The notes below the pieces were generated by a model, which was not told where the DNA came from, did not search any database, and saw only the letters and a program-made list of their open reading frames with translations. 64,000 nt of DNA from Bacteroidota bacterium. GTDB lineage: Bacteria; Bacteroidota; Bacteroidia; Bacteroidales; JAAUTT01. Numbering within the stretch: the first letter of the stretch is position 1; every line of letters starts with the position of its first letter. Positions 16,621-25,453 of the stretch are shown here, piece by piece. The stretch is from positions 124,001 through 188,000 of the forward strand of contig JAUZOO010000006.1 of assembly GCA_030706405.1 (NCBI GenBank), in the 5' to 3' direction. Made by a program: the position numbers and the translations under genes.

Positions 16621-18129
16621 TTACGATTGTTGCATTTGTTGTTGGAACGTGATTACGATAAACTCTGCCGGGCGAACAATAGCTACTTTCACGGTAATAA
16701 GCATTTTGCCGTCGAGGATATCGGTTGGAGTCATAGTAGTACCTAATCCTATCTGTACGTCAAATGCCTGTTCAGGTACCGATCCGGCCAATGCTCCCTG
16801 TTTCCAAAGATTGGTAAGGAAGTTCATTATCATACATTTCACTGTAATCCACGTGTTAGCGTCGTTAGGTTCGAATACATAAGCACGGGTAGCCAGTTTT
16901 AGCGATTGTTCAATCATAATCAGGGTTCTTCGTACATTGATGTAACGCCAGTCCTGACTGTTACCATCGAGCGTGCGACCGCCCCATACCAATGTTCCTA
17001 TTCCGGGGAAAGAACGAATGACGTTGATAGATTTTCCGGCAAGAACATCGACGTTAAGATCTTCCTGCTGCTCGTGCGAGATATTTACGGTTGGAGCATT
17101 TACCATGCTTACTGAAACGTTAGCCGGAGATTTCCAAACACCACGACTATTGTCTACTGCCGTATATAAACCAGCCATAGCCGGGGCTGCCGGAAGTTCG
17201 TTGAGCTTGGCGCGTACTTCTTCGAGTATGTTGTTGTAAGTTGGGCTGGTGGCCTTAAGTGCTTGATGATAATTTAATTTATCGTTATCGTCTGGAGTGG
17301 TTTTTGCTTTGAAATTTTTTACTACTCCAAGCGCAGCTACTTCAGTGGCTGGTAATATTGTAGATAAGTCTACAGTGTCGTCGAGACTTTCGAAGGTAAC
17401 CTCACTGGGTTGTACTATTGATGTTTTTAACCATGGATAATAAGCTGCTCCATATTTCAGGTCGTTCATTCCTATATTGTCCCTAAAGGCACCAACAACA
17501 TTGGATGTTTCGTCTGATGGCAATTGTTTCACCAAATCGAATATTCCAAAACGGCTTTGCATTTTAGCACAATGAGCAAGAATTTTTGTATAGATGCTGC
17601 TGTAACACTCTTCGCCTAAGGCAATAGCATCGGGTACAAGCACCAATGTGGGTTCAAACTCTTTTTTAAGAATCTCGAACGGATCGGACTTAGTTGCAGA
17701 TCCAATAAAGTCCTCCGCTTTTATTTCCAAGCCGTCTTTTTTATCCTTGTATGTATCAACTGATAAGATATAACAAGGACCACCACCATTGGCATAAAAC
17801 AGGCGGATACTATTGAAAAGGTAAAACGTGTGGTTTTTAGTTATTTCTACAACCATCTGTTTACCATCTAATGCAAACGTTTCTTGTTTTGCGGCCGGGT
17901 CTGCGTCTGCCAGGGTAAATTTGGCGTTAAATCCTGCACCGAAGCGTTCTACATACTCGGCAAAAGAAGTAATACGGGTAGGTTTCTCAATAAGCGATTT
18001 ACCGTTCCATTCAGCTTTTTCGGTATATCCAATAAATACCGGAACTGCTGTTTCTACTGCAACGGCGGAACTGGGAAAGGCGTTTTTTTCTTCAATGTAA
18101 ACGCCGGGAGTCATTAATTTTGTTGGCAT
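16621..18129 (-). CDS. eCIS contractile sheath protein (Afp2/3-like)
   Basis: A 502-residue sheath protein. The N-terminus LMTPGVYIEEKNAFPSSAV and AVPVFIGYTEKA is typical, with GGGPCYILSV near residue 115. In the conserved C-terminal sheath domain RSFPGIGTLVWGGRTLDG, YINVRRTLIMIEQSL, FEPND and VAIVRPAEFIVITFQQQMQ are visible. The terminal strand after VRP provides the handshake to neighbouring subunits that drives contraction. Only one sheath gene is present, as in other compact Bacteroidota systems, whereas Afp and PVC encode three. It lies between an unrecognised operon protein and the main tube gene. Confidence 0.97.
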   Translation of the reverse strand: MPTKLMTPGVYIEEKNAFPSSAVAVETAVPVFIGYTEKAEWNGKSLIEKPTRITSFAEYVERFGAGFNAKFTLADADPAAKQETFALDGKQMVVEITKNHTFYLFNSIRLFYANGGGPCYILSVDTYKDKKDGLEIKAEDFIGSATKSDPFEILKKEFEPTLVLVPDAIALGEECYSSIYTKILAHCAKMQSRFGIFDLVKQLPSDETSNVVGAFRDNIGMNDLKYGAAYYPWLKTSIVQPSEVTFESLDDTVDLSTILPATEVAALGVVKNFKAKTTPDDNDKLNYHQALKATSPTYNNILEEVRAKLNELPAAPAMAGLYTAVDNSRGVWKSPANVSVSMVNAPTVNISHEQQEDLNVDVLAGKSINVIRSFPGIGTLVWGGRTLDGNSQDWRYINVRRTLIMIEQSLKLATRAYVFEPNDANTWITVKCMIMNFLTNLWKQGALAGSVPEQAFDVQIGLGTTMTPTDILDGKMLITVKVAIVRPAEFIVITFQQQMQQS

Positions 18130-18148
18130 GAATTGATTTGTTTAAGGG

Positions 18149-18982
18149 TTAATAAATGAAAATATCTGAATAAATTTTGTCATTCCTGATGTTGCTAATA
18201 GTTGAAATATTTGCAGGGTTTGGAGTAGGCAACAAGCGCATCACTACACGATAAGCCGGAGATCCTTTTTCGTAGTTTTCCACCAGTTTAAAATGTTTCA
18301 ACGGCGATTGACTGAGGCTGATAGGGATATTAGAGGTAAAATATAAAGCTTCTTGTTTATTGGGAAGCTGTATGTTGTCAGGACCAATAAAGATTTCCTG
18401 TTCCCCGAGTATGGCCGGTTGTTGAAGATTTTTGAGGTACTCGCTTACCAATACATAACGCCAATATGTCTGCTTTTCTTTGAAAATAAGACTGTATTCG
18501 GTCAGTAACTCTTTGTTGAGGTGTATATCTATGATTGCAAATGGTTTAATGGAAAATGTTTCACCAAAGCTCTTGCAAGAATAAATATCCGCTTTCGAAA
18601 CAAACTCATCTAGGTGCAGCAGGCTTCCCAAAGACGGTTTCGTTCGGTTGTCGTTAATGTTATGCAAATAATATATCGAATCGACAAGGTTATCCATGCC
18701 GCCATCAGTGTAGTTAAAGAAGTTATTGTCGGTAAGTGTCAGATAATAACGAAGTGTGATAGAGCTATCGAGGATTTCAACTCTCTCGCGACGTTGTCCG
18801 TTGCTATATGCTTCGTAGAGTAAAACAAATCCGTCTTTAAACGGTTTAAATATTAAACCATTGTTAAGCATCACATCTTCGGAGCTTTTGTCAGGGTGTA
18901 TAGAAAAGCATTCCAACTTTAGGTTTGAAAAGTACCGGTGACGGTAAATTACGTTAGTTAGTATATCGTATTCAACCTGCAC
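18149..18982 (-). CDS. eCIS operon protein of unknown function
   Basis: A 277-residue protein starting at a GTG nine bases after the DUF4255 stop. No signal peptide, membrane segment or enzyme motif is visible. The composition is strand-rich and aromatic (ILTNVIYRHRYFSNLKLECFSIHPD; FKPFKDGFVLLYEAY). Its place between the tube-terminator and sheath genes suggests a structural or assembly role, such as a cap or sheath-associated factor. I know no characterised function for it; similar unannotated genes occupy this slot in Bacteroidota eCIS operons, as far as I can recall. Confidence 0.8.
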   Translation of the reverse strand: MQVEYDILTNVIYRHRYFSNLKLECFSIHPDKSSEDVMLNNGLIFKPFKDGFVLLYEAYSNGQRRERVEILDSSITLRYYLTLTDNNFFNYTDGGMDNLVDSIYYLHNINDNRTKPSLGSLLHLDEFVSKADIYSCKSFGETFSIKPFAIIDIHLNKELLTEYSLIFKEKQTYWRYVLVSEYLKNLQQPAILGEQEIFIGPDNIQLPNKQEALYFTSNIPISLSQSPLKHFKLVENYEKGSPAYRVVMRLLPTPNPANISTISNIRNDKIYSDIFIY

Positions 18983-18991
18983 GTTAGTCGT

Positions 18992-19567
18992 TTAATTTAG
19001 GTTTGGATAGTTGTCGTTTTCCATTTTTGATATTGCGGGCCTGAACTCACGAATAACAGACTCGTCGAAGCTGAGCATGCGCATCTTGTATAAAACTGAA
19101 GGCATATATTTGGCCCCAAGTGTTGACCAGATATTGCTTAACATGTCGGGGTTTACGTCGGTTATTTCGAAAGTTAACTTTTCAATTTTCGGATCAAGAC
19201 CGGGGGTGTTACTTTGGTTAAACACAGTTTTGTGCTGAAAGTAGGCAATAATAAACGATAGAAAACGTAAAGCCTCCGGATAATTGCCACTGCTAAAGTA
19301 AGCCGAAAAAAGCACATAGATGTTAAGACGCAACGGTGGAGCCTGGTTGCCAAATGTTGTAGATAAGCTTTTCCCGTTTCCTTTTTGAGCCGTTTCTTTT
19401 TCGATATTAACCAACGTTATAATAATTTTATTTTCTTCCTGTATAGCTATACTTCCATCCTGATTCACCAAACCCGATAAAACGATTTTCTCTTCGTTGA
19501 TTTTTAGTTTATTCCTAAAATACTCATTCATTTCTTCGGTTAAACACGATAAGGCTTCGTAGATCAT
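18992..19567 (-). CDS. eCIS tube terminator/cap (DUF4255, Pvc16/Afp16-like)
   Basis: A 191-residue protein of the DUF4255 (Pvc16 N-terminal) family. It begins MIYEALSCLTEEMNEYF, has KIIITLVNIEKE, and contains PPLRLNIYVLFSAYF followed by YPEALRFLSFIIAYFQ and LTFEITDV, the diagnostic run at about 80-150. In Afp/PVC this protein binds the distal end of tube and sheath and stops elongation. It is the first gene of the minus-strand operon. A perfect hairpin precedes the start by 24 bases. Confidence 0.93.
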   Translation of the reverse strand: MIYEALSCLTEEMNEYFRNKLKINEEKIVLSGLVNQDGSIAIQEENKIIITLVNIEKETAQKGNGKSLSTTFGNQAPPLRLNIYVLFSAYFSSGNYPEALRFLSFIIAYFQHKTVFNQSNTPGLDPKIEKLTFEITDVNPDMLSNIWSTLGAKYMPSVLYKMRMLSFDESVIREFRPAISKMENDNYPNLN

Positions 19568-19590
19568 ACCTTGTATTATAAAAAGTTTAT

Positions 19591-19606
19591 CTTTCGCTAA
19601 CGAAAG
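19591..19606 (-). promoter_or_regulatory. Perfect 6-bp palindrome in the eCIS operon leader
   Basis: CTTTCG and CGAAAG flank a four-base loop, 24 bases upstream of the first eCIS start codon. It may be an operator or a 5'-leader hairpin. No poly-T run follows in either direction, so it is not a typical terminator. The rest of the 228-bp divergent region to 19795 is A/T-rich. Confidence 0.35.
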
Positions 19607-19737
19607 TGTTTTGTTAAATTAATCAATAGGAAGAACGTCTGCACGATATAATTGTCAATGTAAAAAGTGTATATTTAATTGCATCTAAGTATTAACAAAC
19701 TTAATCTTTTTTATTAAAAAAATGGGTTTGAGAAAAA

Positions 19738-19745
19738 TATTTTTG
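19738..19745 (+). promoter_or_regulatory. Possible Bacteroidota -7 element before the GH18-like gene
   Basis: TATTTTTG fits the TAnnTTTG -7 consensus about 50 bases before the ATG. No TTTG is found at the expected -33 spacing, so the assignment is weak. Confidence 0.3.
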
Positions 19746-19795
19746 TATAAAATAAACATGTCTGCTTTTTTTTGTTTTATTTGATTGTTCTATTC

Positions 19796-21484
19796 ATGAT
19801 GAATTATTTCAGGACAATGCGTTTTGCTTTTTATCTTTTGTTAGGTATTTGCTTGTTTTCTATCGATGGGTTTTCTAAAATTGGTTTACCGGAAAAGAAA
19901 CACCCAGTCGTCAATTCTATTAATTACCTTATCGATCGAACGGTTGAACAGAAAGTTGAGCCAAAAGAAAAGCAGAAGAAGATCGAGGTAGTACGTAAAA
20001 TTTTACAACATCCCGAAGGAATTGCCGACTCTATAAAGCAAAACGATACAATTCTTAAAAGATTTACATTATGCTTGAGGAAGCGATGCGAAGTGTTTGG
20101 TTATTTGCCGTATTGGATGAATAATAATTGTCACGATCTTAATCTTAGCTTATTCACAACCTTGGCTTTTTATGGTTACGAACTTGACGAAAAGACCGGT
20201 GGTTATAAAACACTAAATGGCTGGGATACCATAACTGTGATAGATGCGGCCCGCAAAGCGAAATGTAAAATCTCTTTGTGTGTATATAGCAAAAATAAAG
20301 ACAAATTAAAAATATTTCTTAAAAGCAAGAATTCGCAAAAGACCCTGGCTTCCAAAATATGTACTCAACTTGAAAAACGAAAGGCCGACGGTGTAAATAT
20401 TATGTTTGATGATATTGACTCAACCTGTCGTCAATCGTTTACTAAATTTGTCCAATCATTTTCGCAAAGTTTAAAATCGGTTAATGATAATTATCAGATA
20501 ACAATTACCGTTCCTGTGATAGACCAAAGTCAGGTCTACGACATTCAACGACTCGACTCATGTACCGATCGCTTTGTTATCGATTTTACAAAACGAAAGG
20601 ATTACGGAGCCATTGCGCCATTGAGAGGCGTTGATTATAGTTTGGAAGCAGGCATTGCACGTTATCTTAGCTCTGGAGTTTCTTCTTCAAAATTTATAGC
20701 ATGCGTGCCTTATTACGGAGCTCTTTGGGATTTTCAAACAAAAGAATTTATTAAGTATGTTAAGTATAACCGGGTTATGAGCGATTATGCTTCTGATTAC
20801 GGATCAATTTCCGACAAAAATGGAGTTCGGATTGATGCGTTTGAAGAACTGGATTCGTCACAATTATGGTACGACGATGCTCGGACCCTTTCTGAAAAAT
20901 ATAATCTTATACTGCAGAATAAATTGGGCGGTGTCGGCATTTGGGCGTTGGGTTACGATAATAATCAGTCTGAATTGTGTAATGCATTAATAGATAATCT
21001 GATTTATGTTGACTCAACAAACGTAACGGTAATCTCAACAAAACTATTTACGATATGGGACGGCGTTAAAAAAGAACTAGCGTTGTATAAATTTCTATTT
21101 CAACATCCTTGCCAGTTTAATGATGAAATGCGCCGCGAAATGAAGTTGGATAATTACATTGGTTATATAACTTTAACGATGGTGATATTGCTAATGCTGG
21201 TGACAGTATTCTATATTGCAAGAATTCGGGTGCTCGATGATGATTGGGTATATCGAAAAATAGTTTTGCGTTTACTCATTTTTATGGTTGTCATCACTAT
21301 GATTTCAGTGTTGATGTACTGTTTTCTAAGCCCCGATATAGAATCTTTTGGCATTAGTGATCCTGACAAATGCGAAACCAGTTTCGGTGTCATTTTGCAA
21401 ATACTTGGGATTGGATTTATCATTGGTTTACTTGCCATGAAGTTATTGGTAGTTCCTCTGACTAAGCCGAAGGATACTCCTTAG
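19796..21484 (+). CDS. Membrane-anchored GH18-like protein with altered catalytic motif
   Basis: A 562-residue protein from the ATG at 19796 (another ATG follows at 19799). It has an N-terminal hydrophobic segment that may be a signal peptide or anchor (FAFYLLLGICLFSI). A GH18-like barrel spans about residues 95-410, with VFGYLPYWM, ISLCVYS, FIACVPYYGALWDF and GVGIWALGYDN. Three predicted transmembrane helices follow near 454-476, 488-510 and 530-552. The catalytic strand, normally DGxxIDxE-like, reads DGVNIMFDD at 198-206: the second Asp is Met203 and the Glu position is Asp205. Chitinase activity is therefore doubtful; glycan or peptidoglycan binding is possible. It is transcribed divergently from the eCIS operon 228 bp away, so a role in release, anchoring or cell-envelope passage is conceivable but unproven. 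Confidence 0.75.
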   Translation: MMNYFRTMRFAFYLLLGICLFSIDGFSKIGLPEKKHPVVNSINYLIDRTVEQKVEPKEKQKKIEVVRKILQHPEGIADSIKQNDTILKRFTLCLRKRCEVFGYLPYWMNNNCHDLNLSLFTTLAFYGYELDEKTGGYKTLNGWDTITVIDAARKAKCKISLCVYSKNKDKLKIFLKSKNSQKTLASKICTQLEKRKADGVNIMFDDIDSTCRQSFTKFVQSFSQSLKSVNDNYQITITVPVIDQSQVYDIQRLDSCTDRFVIDFTKRKDYGAIAPLRGVDYSLEAGIARYLSSGVSSSKFIACVPYYGALWDFQTKEFIKYVKYNRVMSDYASDYGSISDKNGVRIDAFEELDSSQLWYDDARTLSEKYNLILQNKLGGVGIWALGYDNNQSELCNALIDNLIYVDSTNVTVISTKLFTIWDGVKKELALYKFLFQHPCQFNDEMRREMKLDNYIGYITLTMVILLMLVTVFYIARIRVLDDDWVYRKIVLRLLIFMVVITMISVLMYCFLSPDIESFGISDPDKCETSFGVILQILGIGFIIGLLAMKLLVVPLTKPKDTP

Positions 21485-21516
21485 TGCTTGTTTTACACAA
21501 TTTTGAGAAAGGTCGT

Positions 21517-22704
21517 CTAAATCACCTTCAACTCTTTTCCTACTTTTATAAAAGCTTCCACGGCCTTGTCCAGATGTTGTTTTTCGTGGCCGGCGGAGAG
21601 TTGTACCCTGATGCGGGCCAATCCCTGCGGCACCACCGGATAGTAAAATCCGGTAACATAAATGCCTTCGTCGAGTAAACGGGCCGCAAAATCCTGCGAT
21701 AGTCGGGCATCGTATAGCATAATGGCTATAATGGCCGACTGGCTTGGCTTTATGTCGAACCCGGCTTTTTGAATGGCTTCTTTAAAATAAGCGGTGTTGG
21801 CAACCAGATTGTCGTGAAGTTCGGTGGAACTTTCGAGCATGTCGAACACGGCAATACCAGCCTTTACCACTGCCGGAGGAAGTGAATTTGAGAACAGGTA
21901 AGGACGTGAACGTTGGCGCAAGAGCTCAACGATTTCTTTGCGTCCGGAGGTAAATCCCCCAACGGCGCCACCAAAAGCTTTGCCCAAGGTTCCGGTGATG
22001 ATGTCAACCCGTCCGGCTACGTTAAAGAGCTCCGTGAGACCATGTCCGGTTTTGCCTACTACGCCGGCTGAATGACATTCGTCGATCATTACCAGGGCAT
22101 CATATTTTTCGGCGAGGTCGCATATCTTGTCCAACGGAGCCACGTTGCCATCCATGGAGAATACGGCATCGGTAACGATGATGCGAAAGCGTTGCTCCTG
22201 GGCTTTTTTCAGGCATTCTTCAAGTTCGGCCATGTCGGCATTGGCATAGCGGTAGCGCTGGGCTTTGCAAAGCCGTACCCCGTCGATGATGGAGGCATGG
22301 TTGAGTGCGTCGGAGATGATAGCGTCTTCTTCGGAAAACAGCGGCTCAAAAACTCCGCCGTTAGCATCGAAGCAGGCTGCATATAATATTGTATCTTCTG
22401 TTTTAAAATAACGGGCAACGCGTTGTTCCAATTCTTTGTGAATATCCTGGGTGCCACAGATAAACCGCACCGACGACATGCCGAAGCCGCGATCGTCGAG
22501 TCCCTGCCGGGCAGCTTCAATTACTGCGGGGTGAGCGGAGAGCCCAAGGTAGTTGTTAGCACAGAAGTTGAGTACTTCGCGGCCGTCGCTGAGCGTTATG
22601 GCGGCTGACTGCGGCGAGGCTATTATTCGTTCGTTTTTGTACAATCCGGCTTCTTTAATGGACGATATTTCTTGCTGAAGGTGAGTTTTGAAATTTGTAT
22701 ACAT
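21517..22704 (-). CDS. kbl: Glycine C-acetyltransferase (2-amino-3-ketobutyrate CoA ligase)
   Basis: A 395-residue PLP enzyme of the alpha-oxoamine synthase family. It opens MYTNFKTHLQQEISSIKEAGLYKNER, has NFCANNYLGLSAHP and FGMSSVRFICGTQDIHKELE, and the PLP lysine lies in ITGTLGKAFGGAVGG. DECHSAGVVGKTGHG is the cofactor-contacting loop. It cleaves 2-amino-3-oxobutyrate with CoA to glycine and acetyl-CoA. The upstream gene 51 bases away encodes the threonine dehydrogenase that makes this substrate, so the two form a threonine-degradation pair. Length and motifs are normal. It converges with the GH18-like gene, separated by 32 bases. Confidence 0.96.
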   Translation of the reverse strand: MYTNFKTHLQQEISSIKEAGLYKNERIIASPQSAAITLSDGREVLNFCANNYLGLSAHPAVIEAARQGLDDRGFGMSSVRFICGTQDIHKELEQRVARYFKTEDTILYAACFDANGGVFEPLFSEEDAIISDALNHASIIDGVRLCKAQRYRYANADMAELEECLKKAQEQRFRIIVTDAVFSMDGNVAPLDKICDLAEKYDALVMIDECHSAGVVGKTGHGLTELFNVAGRVDIITGTLGKAFGGAVGGFTSGRKEIVELLRQRSRPYLFSNSLPPAVVKAGIAVFDMLESSTELHDNLVANTAYFKEAIQKAGFDIKPSQSAIIAIMLYDARLSQDFAARLLDEGIYVTGFYYPVVPQGLARIRVQLSAGHEKQHLDKAVEAFIKVGKELKVI

Positions 22705-22755
22705 GGTAGAAGTGACTAGGTAATTAAGTAATTATGGGATTATGAGGTTGATGAT

Positions 22756-23718
22756 TTACAGCTTTGTTGTTCCGAATTTTTTCTGTACTTCTTGTATCAT
22801 GATTTCGGTCATGGATTCGAGATTGTAAGTGAATGAGCAGTCCCAGTCGTTTTTAGCAATCGAATCGTCAAGACGACAGGGCCACGAATTGGCAATGGCC
22901 TGGCGAAAATCGGGTTTATAGCTTATATTAAAATCAGGGATGTGTTTTTTTATTTCTTCGGAAAGCTGTTTGGGCGTAAAGCTCATTCCTCCTATGTTGT
23001 AGCTCGATTTTACCGACAGGTTTGCGGCCTCTGCTTCCATCAGGTCGATGGTGGATTTGATCGCATCGGGCATGAATAGCATGGGCAGGGCAGTATCCTC
23101 GCTCAGAAAGCAGTTGTAACACCCGTGTTTTACCGCATCGTAAAAGATCTCTACGGCATAATCGGTAGTGCCGCCGCCGGGTTCGGTTTTGTAGCTTATC
23201 AGCCCCGGGTAGCGGATGCTGCGGATATCGAGCTTATACCTCCGGTTGTAATATTCAACCCAGCGTTCTCCAGCTTGTTTACTGATGCCGTAAACGGTGC
23301 GTGGTTCCATAATGGTAAGCTGCGGAGCTGAATCGTGTGGGGTTGTGGGGCCAAACACAGCTACGGAGCTTGGCCAGAATACTTTTTTTATATCCTCAAC
23401 CTCTTTGGCCAAATCGAGGATATTCATCAAACTGTCCATGTTGATGTGCCACGCTTGGATGGGAATTTTTTCGGCATTGCCCGAAAGTACTGCTGCCAGG
23501 TGGTATATCTGTGTAATTTTATGGCGAATAACGAAGTGGATCAGTCGTTTGTCGTCCATCACATCCAGAATTTGGAACGGGCCGCCATCCATAATATCGG
23601 GTGCAGCTTGTTTGAGGTCGGTGGCAAACACATGTTCAGCACCATAAATTTTGCGTAAGGCAAGGGTGAGTTCCGATCCGATTTGTCCGGCTGCCCCGAT
23701 TATCAGAATATTGTCCAT
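22756..23718 (-). CDS. L-threonine 3-dehydrogenase, short-chain (epimerase-like) type
   Basis: A 320-residue NAD-dependent protein with a Rossmann motif ILIIGAAGQIGSELT at the N-terminus and an extended-SDR active site YGISKQAGERW (YxxxK) near residues 138-148, followed by SIRYPGLIS and the GGTTDYAVEIFY block typical of UDP-galactose-epimerase-like threonine dehydrogenases. The ATG at 23718 is preferred over one three codons upstream because homologues start directly before ILIIG. It oxidises threonine to 2-amino-3-oxobutyrate, the substrate of the kbl product encoded next. Confidence in the specific substrate comes from both the motif and this pairing. Confidence 0.9.
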   Translation of the reverse strand: MDNILIIGAAGQIGSELTLALRKIYGAEHVFATDLKQAAPDIMDGGPFQILDVMDDKRLIHFVIRHKITQIYHLAAVLSGNAEKIPIQAWHINMDSLMNILDLAKEVEDIKKVFWPSSVAVFGPTTPHDSAPQLTIMEPRTVYGISKQAGERWVEYYNRRYKLDIRSIRYPGLISYKTEPGGGTTDYAVEIFYDAVKHGCYNCFLSEDTALPMLFMPDAIKSTIDLMEAEAANLSVKSSYNIGGMSFTPKQLSEEIKKHIPDFNISYKPDFRQAIANSWPCRLDDSIAKNDWDCSFTYNLESMTEIMIQEVQKKFGTTKL

Positions 23719-23845
23719 GAGAAGCATTTGGGTTTGTTAAAATTACATATTCCAAATGTTCTTCAAACTGATATTTAGCAGTCTTTATTGACGAAATTGA
23801 TGTTTAAGGGCATAAAAAGTTTGAAGTTTATAATGGTACTATAAA

Positions 23846-23871
23846 CAAAAAAACCCGACTATGAGCCGGGT
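23846..23871 (-). terminator. Rho-independent terminator of asd
   Basis: Read on the minus strand, ACCCG and CGGGT pair around a nine-base loop and are followed by a run of seven or more T, 25-50 bases after the asd stop. On the plus strand the stem is preceded, not followed, by the A-run, so it is oriented for asd. Confidence 0.75.
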
Positions 23872-23895
23872 CTTTGTTTATGAAAAGCGTATGGA

Positions 23896-24903
23896 TTATA
23901 ATAAATTGTTCTTAATCAGGTATTCGGCAATCTGAACAGCATTCAAAGCGGCACCTTTCTTGATCTGGTCGCCAACGCACCAGAAAGTCAATCCGTTAGG
24001 GTTAGCGATGTCTTTACGCAGACGACCAACATAAACGGGATCTTTGCCGGCAACAAACCAAGGCATTGGGTAAGTGCTGGTTTCCGGATTGTCTTCAACA
24101 ACAAGTCCTTCGGCTTTTTCCATCTGAGCACGAACCTGCTCAACTGAAAGTTCTTTTTCGGTTTCAACCCAGATTACTTCCGAGTGGGCACGATAAACGG
24201 GAACTCTTACGGTTGTGGCGCTAACAGCGAGGTCGGCGTGCATAATCTTGCGGGTTTCGTTGTGCATCTTCATCTCTTCTTTGGTGTAGTCGTTGTTGTA
24301 GAATACATCAATTTGAGGGATGAGGTTAAATGCCAATTGATATTTGAATTTATCAACTAAAACAGGGTCGTTGTTTACGATTTGTTTTACCTGATTTTCG
24401 AGCTCCTGCATACCTGCGGCCCCTGCACCACTGGCAGCCTGATAGGTAGCTGCGTGAATGCTTTTGATGGGAGAAAGGTCATGAATAGGTTTCAACGCTA
24501 CTACCATAATGATGGTAGAACAGTTGGGATTGGCAATGATATTGCGCGGACGCACCTTGCAATCCTCGGGGTTTACTTCGGGAACAACCAGGGGAACATC
24601 CTCGTCCATACGGAATGCACTTGAGTTGTCGATCATTACTGCCCCGTATTTGGTGATGGTAGGTGCAAATTCTTTTGAGATACCTGCTCCTGCCGAAGTG
24701 AGGGCTATGTCAATGTCTTTAAAGTCGTCGTTGTGTTTAAGCTCTTTAACAGTAAGGCTTTTACCTTTGTATTGGTAAGATTTTCCGGCACTTCTTGCTG
24801 ATCCGAAAAGGACCAGTTCGTCTGCGGGAAAGTTTCTTTCTTCAAGAACCTTCAGGAACTCCTGGCCTACGGCCCCGCTTGCTCCTACTACTGCAACTTT
24901 CAT
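23896..24903 (-). CDS. asd: Aspartate-semialdehyde dehydrogenase
   Basis: A 335-residue protein of the semialdehyde dehydrogenase family. The NADP-binding N-terminus is [41 protein letters not shown] is the conserved loop, and the active-site cysteine lies in [10 protein letters not shown] (about residue 130). [13 protein letters not shown] contains the catalytic histidine. It reduces aspartyl phosphate to aspartate semialdehyde at the branch to lysine/peptidoglycan diaminopimelate, threonine and methionine. Monocistronic as far as visible, with its own terminator; 241 bp separate it from the divergent lipoprotein gene. Confidence 0.97.
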   Translation of the reverse strand: MKVAVVGASGAVGQEFLKVLEERNFPADELVLFGSARSAGKSYQYKGKSLTVKELKHNDDFKDIDIALTSAGAGISKEFAPTITKYGAVMIDNSSAFRMDEDVPLVVPEVNPEDCKVRPRNIIANPNCSTIIMVVALKPIHDLSPIKSIHAATYQAASGAGAAGMQELENQVKQIVNNDPVLVDKFKYQLAFNLIPQIDVFYNNDYTKEEMKMHNETRKIMHADLAVSATTVRVPVYRAHSEVIWVETEKELSVEQVRAQMEKAEGLVVEDNPETSTYPMPWFVAGKDPVYVGRLRKDIANPNGLTFWCVGDQIKKGAALNAVQIAEYLIKNNLL

Positions 24904-25144
24904 GTCTTCTGTTATATTAAATTTTGGAGGGTAAAATTAATATAAATGTGTTAAATAACATATTGAATGTAGTTTTTTATTAATAAGGCTTCCTGAAGTA
25001 ATGTTATTAGGTGTGAAATAAGATTTTAGATTAATCAATATCCAGTTCTTTCAATTGTGTATAAATTTATTAATTTCAGGCAATTATGTATATACTAATT
25101 AGGTAATTAGCATACCTTTACTATATGTATTAATAATTTGACTT

Positions 25145-25453
25145 ATGAAAACGATTAAGAGGTATTTACCAGTTGCCATTTTAACGGCTTTTTTGTTGCT
25201 GCTTTTTTGTGGATGTGTTAATAAGGAAATTATTGAACCTTGTTTAAAAGGTCATACCTATGGTTTTTGGGGAGGATTATGGCATGGAATAATTGCCCCT
25301 GTAGATTTTGTGGGGATGCTGGTTGGAAAGGATGTGGTGGTGTATGCGCAAAATACTAATGGTGCCTGGTATGCTTTTGGTTTTCTGCTGGGTAGTGGCG
25401 GATGGGGCTTTCTAGGTGGCAAAGGATTGTTTGGAGATAGGAAGTGTAAGTAG
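25145..25453 (+). CDS. Small predicted lipoprotein, function unknown
   Basis: A 102-residue protein with a lipoprotein signal peptide: MKTIKRYLP, a hydrophobic stretch, then LLFCGC, giving a lipobox cysteine at about residue 24. The mature part is glycine and tryptophan rich (GFWGGLWHGIIAP, GFLLGSGGWGFLGG) and could be a short membrane-associated hairpin. Similar FWGGLWHG proteins are widespread small hypothetical lipoproteins of Bacteroidota. No function is known to me and no operon partner is nearby. Spacing on both sides exceeds 240 bp. Confidence 0.8.
   Translation: MKTIKRYLPVAILTAFLLLLFCGCVNKEIIEPCLKGHTYGFWGGLWHGIIAPVDFVGMLVGKDVVVYAQNTNGAWYAFGFLLGSGGWGFLGGKGLFGDRKCK

Noticed and set aside
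12672-18129. Type VI secretion system (T6SS iii)
   Set aside because: VgrG and PAAR are present, but there is a single full-length sheath gene instead of TssB/TssC, and no membrane complex or ClpV-type gene is visible.
1-19567. Prophage or R-type pyocin tail cluster
   Set aside because: There are no capsid, portal, terminase, integrase or lysis genes, whereas DUF4255, DUF5908, CIS_TMP and the CDC48-like ATPase are eCIS hallmarks.
19591-19606. Terminator between the eCIS and GH18-like genes
   Set aside because: The two genes diverge, so no transcript ends there, and the stem lacks a following T-run.
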